The position numbers and the translations under genes were made by a program. A stretch of DNA of 10,827 nt from contig WTHH01000083.1 in NCBI GenBank assembly GCA_011523195.1, positions 1-10,827 on the forward strand, read 5' to 3'. This document shows positions 7,492-10,827 of the stretch, piece by piece (the stretch's first letter is position 1; every line of letters starts with the position of its first letter). The notes beneath the pieces are model-generated. The model was not told where the DNA came from, ran no database searches, and worked only from the letters and a program-made list of their open reading frames with translations. This stretch comes from Verrucomicrobiales bacterium (GTDB lineage Bacteria > Verrucomicrobiota > Verrucomicrobiia > Limisphaerales > UBA1096).

Positions 7492-8095
7492 CCCCACAAC
7501 ACCGGTATGGTGTCCGGCGCTCGGAGCGGTCGCGCTCACGTTGCTTGTTGCGTGCGGCAAACCGGAGGACATCCTGACCGCGGCGCGGTTTGGGGATGTC
7601 GAACAGCTTGAGGCGTGCATCCAGTCCGGCATGGACGTAAACCACGCCGACCCTGCGGGTGAAACCGCACTATTCCACGCTATCGGGGCTGGTAAATCCA
7701 GGTCCTTTGAATTGCTTATGGGCAACGGAGCTGACGTAAAGGTGCAGGATAGTCAGGGTAACTCACCGCTACACAAGGCGGCGTCCTTTGGGCGAGCTGA
7801 ATTTGTGAGTCGCCTGATCACTGCAGGCTCTGCAATCAACGCCACCAACAAGGTGGGGACGACCCCGTTGCACTACGCTGTAAAGTCGGTTGATCCGGAG
7901 ACTGTGAAGCGGTTGATGGAAGCTGGTTGCGATGCGGAATTACCGGATGCCAACGATGAAACCCCGTTAACCATTGCAAAAAAGATGGCCGACGCAGGGG
8001 GGCAATTAGATTCGTTTGGGCGGCCGATATCTGGGGACAAGGTTCTCGAAATTGTCAAAATTTTAACAAAGGAAAAGACACAGGATGAAAATTAA
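7481..8095 (+). CDS. ankyrin-repeat lipoprotein
   Basis: From the TTG at 7481 this gives 204 residues: a hydrophobic segment, lipobox LLVAC with Cys25, then four to five ankyrin repeats. Repeat hallmarks are ETALFHAI (61-68), SPLHKAA (95-101), TTPLHYAV (127-134) and ETPLTIAKK (160-168), with helices such as AARFGDVEQLEACIQSGMDVN before the first. Ankyrin repeats bind proteins, so a periplasmic scaffold or partner-binding role is likely; the partner is unknown. The TTG has an AAAGG seven bases upstream and gives an 11-base overlap with the previous gene, the same as the 11-base overlap with the next one. An in-frame ATG at 7445 would add 12 residues, including a KGRR cluster that would supply the missing positive n-region, so the start is uncertain. 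Codon use and GC match the neighbours. Confidence 0.85.
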   Translation: MSSNPTTPVWCPALGAVALTLLVACGKPEDILTAARFGDVEQLEACIQSGMDVNHADPAGETALFHAIGAGKSRSFELLMGNGADVKVQDSQGNSPLHKAASFGRAEFVSRLITAGSAINATNKVGTTPLHYAVKSVDPETVKRLMEAGCDAELPDANDETPLTIAKKMADAGGQLDSFGRPISGDKVLEIVKILTKEKTQDEN

Positions 8096-8945
8096 TAATA
8101 GAAAAAAAACTGTTGGCTTCACGTTGATCGAGTTGTTGGTGGTGATTGCCATCATTGCCATACTGGCATCGCTGCTTTTACCGGCCCTGGCTTCGGCCAA
8201 GGAAAAGGGTAAGCAGGCCTACTGCATTAACAGCCTGAAACAAATCAATCTGGCCATGACCTTGTATGAGGACGAAAACGACGGCTTTTTGCATCATACC
8301 CCGGATGGCGAGCCCCCCAATCATGGCAAGTGGTACAGGGATCCCCGCATGAAAGCGGCTCGTAAACTGCTCTCCGATCCGAATTCCGGTGAAGCCTACT
8401 GGGGGTTGGCCTACTATAATTTCGCGGGAGGAAACACCAAACTGTGGCGTTGTCCTGCCGCCAAAACTTCGGATGAGTGGCGCGAGACTGGCATCAAATG
8501 GGGTGCTGAGTTTTGGCTCGATGCCAGCTACGGAATCAACGGTCCTTTTTTTAAGGTGCAGAAAAAAAGGAGTTCTGCAGGGTTTCACCCTCGCAAACGC
8601 AATGCACTATTGGATCCAAATCAAACCATTCTCGTCCAGGATGCCGGTGAACAAAAGATGGACGGCGGTCCAAGTGACACATTAGCGGCCAACGGAGATT
8701 CTGAGAACCTGAAACAATGGAAGTACAGTCTGGCGTCATTATATCCCAAGATCGATTGGCGGGCTGAGTGGTTCCGGCACGGGGCAAACAAACCGTATGG
8801 TGCCTTTTGCGAAACGCTTTGGGCGGATGGTCATGTTAGCGCCATCGGGTTTACGAACGATTGCGGTAAAAGCAAGGCGCAGGGAGGCGGCCGCGATTTC
8901 ATGAGCAACATTCACTGGTACACTGGTCTGCCTTTGAGGAGGTAA
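8085..8945 (+). CDS. type IV pseudopilin-like protein with prepilin N-terminus and H-Xn-DG motif
   Basis: The 286-residue product has a textbook class III signal: a basic leader (residues 1-11, KINNRKK), cleavage by prepilin peptidase between Gly11 and Phe12, Glu at mature position 5 (Glu16), and a hydrophobic helix ending LLLPAL. The globular part contains Cys pairs and YGING-type strands. Its C-terminal RHG...WADGHV resembles the H-X9-DG motif of the large verrucomicrobial/planctomycetal family, but His232 and Asp248 are 15 residues apart. Such proteins are thought to be pseudopilins of type II-like secretion or surface fibres; their exact function is unknown. AAAGGA lies at 8068-8073, 11 bases before the ATG, and the start overlaps the ankyrin gene by 11 bases, so coupling is likely. 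No pilus assembly gene is visible in the window. Confidence 0.92.
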   Translation: MKINNRKKTVGFTLIELLVVIAIIAILASLLLPALASAKEKGKQAYCINSLKQINLAMTLYEDENDGFLHHTPDGEPPNHGKWYRDPRMKAARKLLSDPNSGEAYWGLAYYNFAGGNTKLWRCPAAKTSDEWRETGIKWGAEFWLDASYGINGPFFKVQKKRSSAGFHPRKRNALLDPNQTILVQDAGEQKMDGGPSDTLAANGDSENLKQWKYSLASLYPKIDWRAEWFRHGANKPYGAFCETLWADGHVSAIGFTNDCGKSKAQGGGRDFMSNIHWYTGLPLRR

Positions 8946-8948
8946 AAA

Positions 8949-9023
8949 GTGAATGATACGTTCGGACCGCCGAATTGGGCGTCCGAGTTGAGCCTTGATA
9001 ACCTGCTTGGCCAAGCGTACTAA
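8949..9023 (+). CDS. possible 24-residue small ORF between the pseudopilin and phnA
   Basis: The last two sense codons of the pseudopilin are AGG AGG (8937-8942), a perfect Shine-Dalgarno sequence. Six bases after it a GTG at 8949 opens a frame of 24 codons (start NDTFGPPNW, end NLLGQAY) closed by TAA at 9021. I do not recognise the peptide. It could be a real small protein, a leader peptide for the phn genes, or a coincidence caused by an Arg-Arg ending. The hairpin at 8963-8985 and a palindrome copy at 9005 both lie inside it. Confidence 0.22.
   Translation: MNDTFGPPNWASELSLDNLLGQAY
8963..8985 (+). other. hairpin in the pseudopilin-phnA gap
   Basis: CGGAC at 8963-8967 pairs with GTCCG at 8981-8985. 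After one bulged C, GCC pairs with GGC around a GAATTG loop, and a T-A pair extends the outer end. No T-run follows, so it is a poor intrinsic terminator. It may mark the end of the pseudopilin transcript or structure the leader of phnA. Confidence 0.3.
9005..9016. repeat. 12-base palindrome GCTTGGCCAAGC, copy 2
   Basis: This is the only copy outside a confident gene. It lies about 50 bases upstream of the phnA start, downstream of the 8963-8985 hairpin, where an operator could be. Confidence 0.5.
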
Positions 9024-9047
9024 CTCCGCGCCGTTTTAAAACTGACG

Positions 9048-9057
9048 AAGGAGAAGG
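9048..9057 (+). promoter_or_regulatory. ribosome binding site for the TTG start of phnA
   Basis: AAGGAG at 9048-9053, continued as AAGG at 9054-9057, lies 7 to 11 bases before the TTG at 9065. The first in-frame ATG would begin at residue 70, beyond the catalytic Thr, so this site fixes the start at the TTG. Confidence 0.7.
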
Positions 9058-9064
9058 AACACTT

Positions 9065-10291
9065 TTGGAAAAAATTTCAGTCAATCAACGCGACTACTGT
9101 CTGCCTGATCGCCCGGTGGTGGTCATCTGTGCGGATGGGTGTGCCGGGGAATATTTGGCGCTTGGCTTTGCCCACGGGGAACTGCCCCGCTTGGCCAAAC
9201 TGGCGGCGGACGGCTTTTGCGGCCAGGCGCGGGGTGCGCTGCCGTCATTCACTAACGTAAACAACTGCGCCATGGTCACCGGTACGCCGCCGTCTCAAAC
9301 CGGCATCGGCGGCAACTACATTATTGATCCGGAAACCGGTGAGGAGGTGATGACCAATTCCTCCCGCTTCCTGCGTAACGACACCATCCTTGCCGCTGCC
9401 TCGGCGGCCGGCCGTAAGGTCGCCATGGTCACCGCCAAGGATAAGCTGCGCGAACTCCTCTCCAAGGGAATGAAAGGGATTGCTGTTTCCGCTGAAAAAG
9501 CAGACGAGGTCAGCCTTGAGGTAAATGGCATAGCCGACATCGAGTCGCTTGCCGGCCCAAAGCCATCGATCTACTCCGGCGAGGCCAGCCTTTACGCCCT
9601 GCGTGTCGGGGTGGAGTTGCTCGCCGCCGGCAGGGCCGATTTTCTTTACCTGTCGCTCACCGACTACATGCAGCACAAGTACGCGCCGGAGGCACCCGAG
9701 TCGCGCGAGTTTTATCGTGGCATCGACACCGAGGTGGGCCGATTGCTCGATCTTGGTTCGGTCGTGGGCATCACCGCCGACCACGGCATGAACGCCAAGT
9801 GCAACGCCGCCGGCGAGCCCAATGTCATCTTTCTCGAGACCGAGCTGGCCCGCGAGATCGGCGAGGGCTGCCGTGTTATCTGCCCGATCACTGATCCTTA
9901 CGTCGTGCACCATGGTGCGCTTGGCTCGGCGGTGACGGTTTACTTGCCGGACGGCGTGGACGAACGGGCCGTGGCGGACTGGATCGCTGCTCTGGACGGC
10001 GTCACCGAGGTGCACACACGCGAGTCGGCCATGGCCAAGCTCGAGCTGCCGGGCGACCGGATTGGTGACTTGTTTGTCCTGTCCGCGCGCGACTGGGTGA
10101 TCGGCCGTACGCCGGAACACCACGACCTCAGCAAACTGGAGGACACACTTCGTTCGCACGGCGGACGTTACGAGGAGATGGTGCCGTTTCTCATCTCGGA
10201 GCCGCTCAACGCCGGGTACGCCGCATTGGCCAAGGGCGATCCCCGGAATTTCGACATTTTCGATTTCGTCTGCAACGGAATCCAATCATGA
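9065..10291 (+). CDS. phnA: phosphonoacetate hydrolase
   Basis: This 408-residue alkaline-phosphatase-superfamily enzyme hydrolyses phosphonoacetate to acetate and phosphate with two zinc ions in the cytoplasm. The expected ligands are all present in order: Asp24 (ADGC), the nucleophile Thr63 (PSFTNVNN), Asp200 and His204 (TDYMQH), Asp239-His240 (ADHGM) and His365 (SHGG). Their order and spacing follow the characterised Sinorhizobium enzyme as I recall it (Asp29, Thr68, Asp211, His215, Asp250, His251, His377). Length is close to the usual ~410-420. There is no signal peptide. Translation starts at TTG 9065 with a good ribosome binding site. The TGA stop overlaps the ATG of the following dehydrogenase, which supplies its substrate. 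Alternative members of the superfamily (nucleotide pyrophosphatase, phosphonopyruvate hydrolase) are less likely given the neighbour and the NCAMVTG...GGNY motifs. Confidence 0.92.
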   Translation: MEKISVNQRDYCLPDRPVVVICADGCAGEYLALGFAHGELPRLAKLAADGFCGQARGALPSFTNVNNCAMVTGTPPSQTGIGGNYIIDPETGEEVMTNSSRFLRNDTILAAASAAGRKVAMVTAKDKLRELLSKGMKGIAVSAEKADEVSLEVNGIADIESLAGPKPSIYSGEASLYALRVGVELLAAGRADFLYLSLTDYMQHKYAPEAPESREFYRGIDTEVGRLLDLGSVVGITADHGMNAKCNAAGEPNVIFLETELAREIGEGCRVICPITDPYVVHHGALGSAVTVYLPDGVDERAVADWIAALDGVTEVHTRESAMAKLELPGDRIGDLFVLSARDWVIGRTPEHHDLSKLEDTLRSHGGRYEEMVPFLISEPLNAGYAALAKGDPRNFDIFDFVCNGIQS

Positions 10292-10827
10292 GCCAAGCGA
10301 CAAACATCACCGATCAACTGCCTCTCGCTTGGCCAAGCTACATCGCCGGCGAACAGGTGCAAAGTGATGACACACTCGAGGTGCGTTACCCCTGGGACGG
10401 TTCGCTTACCGGTACGCTACCGAAGATTACCCCGGAGCAGCTCGAGCAGGCGATTGCCGCCGCGCTTGGTCAAGTGCAGCCTCCGACCAAAAACGAGCGC
10501 TACGAAATCCTCATGCGTGCCCGCGAACTGTTGGCCAAGCGCACGGACGAGTTTGCAAACCTGATCCGACTCGAGGCCGGCCTGTGTATGCGCGAGACCC
10601 GCTACGAAGTAGGCCGGGCGCAGGAGGTGTTCAAGTTTGCCGCCGCCGAGGCGTTGCGCGACGACGAGAGCATCTTCTCCTGCGACGCCGCGAAGAACGG
10701 GCCGGCGCGAAAGATTTTCACGCTGCGCGAGCCGCTTAGCTTGGTCGCCGCGATCACGCCGTTCAATCATCCGCTCAATCAGGTGGCGCACAAGCTGGCT
10801 CCGGCAATCGCTGCCGGTGTGCCGGTG
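10288..10827 (+). CDS. phnY: phosphonoacetaldehyde dehydrogenase, N-terminal part (cut by window edge)
   Basis: 180 codons are visible and the frame is open at the right edge. The protein is an NAD(P)-dependent aldehyde dehydrogenase: it opens with a YIAGE strand, has the helix ERYEILMRARELLAKR, then EAG...E..YEV, and the signature TPFNHPLNQVAHKLAPAIAAG. Asn160 of this signature is the oxyanion-hole residue; the catalytic Glu and Cys would lie beyond the window. Family members oxidise many aldehydes. The specific call of phosphonoacetaldehyde to phosphonoacetate rests on the ATGA overlap with phosphonoacetate hydrolase, as in the known phnW-phnA-phnY pathway for 2-aminoethylphosphonate. A phnW transaminase may follow to the right. 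The N-terminal codons contain palindrome copy 3. Confidence 0.85.
   Translation, partial: MSQATNITDQLPLAWPSYIAGEQVQSDDTLEVRYPWDGSLTGTLPKITPEQLEQAIAAALGQVQPPTKNERYEILMRARELLAKRTDEFANLIRLEAGLCMRETRYEVGRAQEVFKFAAAEALRDDESIFSCDAAKNGPARKIFTLREPLSLVAAITPFNHPLNQVAHKLAPAIAAGVPV
10327..10338. repeat. 12-base palindrome GCTTGGCCAAGC, copy 3
   Basis: Identical to the copies at 6880 and 9005. Here it encodes AWPS near the N-terminus of the dehydrogenase, the same four residues as copy 1, although the two proteins are unrelated. Confidence 0.55.

Noticed and set aside
6559..7725. Minus-strand open frame of 388 residues
   Set aside because: It lies antisense to the end of the giant gene and to both lipoprotein genes, which have lipoboxes, ankyrin repeats and domain matches. 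No motif is recognisable in the antisense product.
9245..10285. Minus-strand open frame of 346 residues opposite phnA
   Set aside because: It is a GC-driven shadow; the plus strand has all catalytic residues of phosphonoacetate hydrolase.

Overview
The window looks like chromosomal DNA from a Verrucomicrobiota bacterium, plausibly a marine or freshwater Limisphaerales/Pedosphaerales-type lineage. This rests on family resemblance, not on a search. The signs are a pseudopilin of the H-Xn-DG kind that is heavily expanded in Verrucomicrobiota and Planctomycetota, a giant secreted protein built from Ig-like and jelly-roll modules with the 'ISWP...GPW...FYRL' type of C-terminal domain common there, and small ankyrin lipoproteins. 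All genes lie on the plus strand.

Region 1 (103-7023) is one uninterrupted 2306-residue exported protein. It has a signal peptide, a LamG/concanavalin-like N-terminal domain, a linker Ig-like domain, seven copies of a roughly 195-230 residue module (each starting near [E/D]-[N/D]-F-[D/E] and ending in WWWAIDN), two Ig-like domains after modules 1 and 3, a tandem pair of about 98-residue 'DWVGIY' domains between modules 6 and 7, and a short C-terminal beta domain. No catalytic domain is recognisable, so it is best read as a cell-surface or extracellular binding/adhesion protein. Its base composition changes inside the reading frame. The first ~3.6 kb is AT-richer, and from about 3650 the same module is spelled with GC-rich codons like the rest of the window.

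Region 2 (7114-8945) is a compact three-gene unit with overlapping reading frames: a 125-residue lipoprotein of unknown function, an ankyrin-repeat lipoprotein, and a pseudopilin. The overlaps imply coupled expression. The set is probably envelope-located.

Region 3 (9065-10827, running off the right edge) is a phosphonate-catabolism unit: phosphonoacetate hydrolase (phnA) followed, with an ATGA stop/start overlap, by an aldehyde dehydrogenase that is most likely phosphonoacetaldehyde dehydrogenase (phnY). Together they would convert phosphonoacetaldehyde through phosphonoacetate to acetate and phosphate, the lower part of 2-aminoethylphosphonate degradation.

The less ordinary signals are the intragenic composition step in the giant gene, near-identical DNA modules with a 53-base exact repeat, a recurring 12-base palindrome (GCTTGGCCAAGC) confined to the GC-rich right part, and a possible 24-codon small ORF behind a perfect Shine-Dalgarno sequence between the pseudopilin and phnA. 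I see no RNA gene, CRISPR array, insertion sequence or attachment site.
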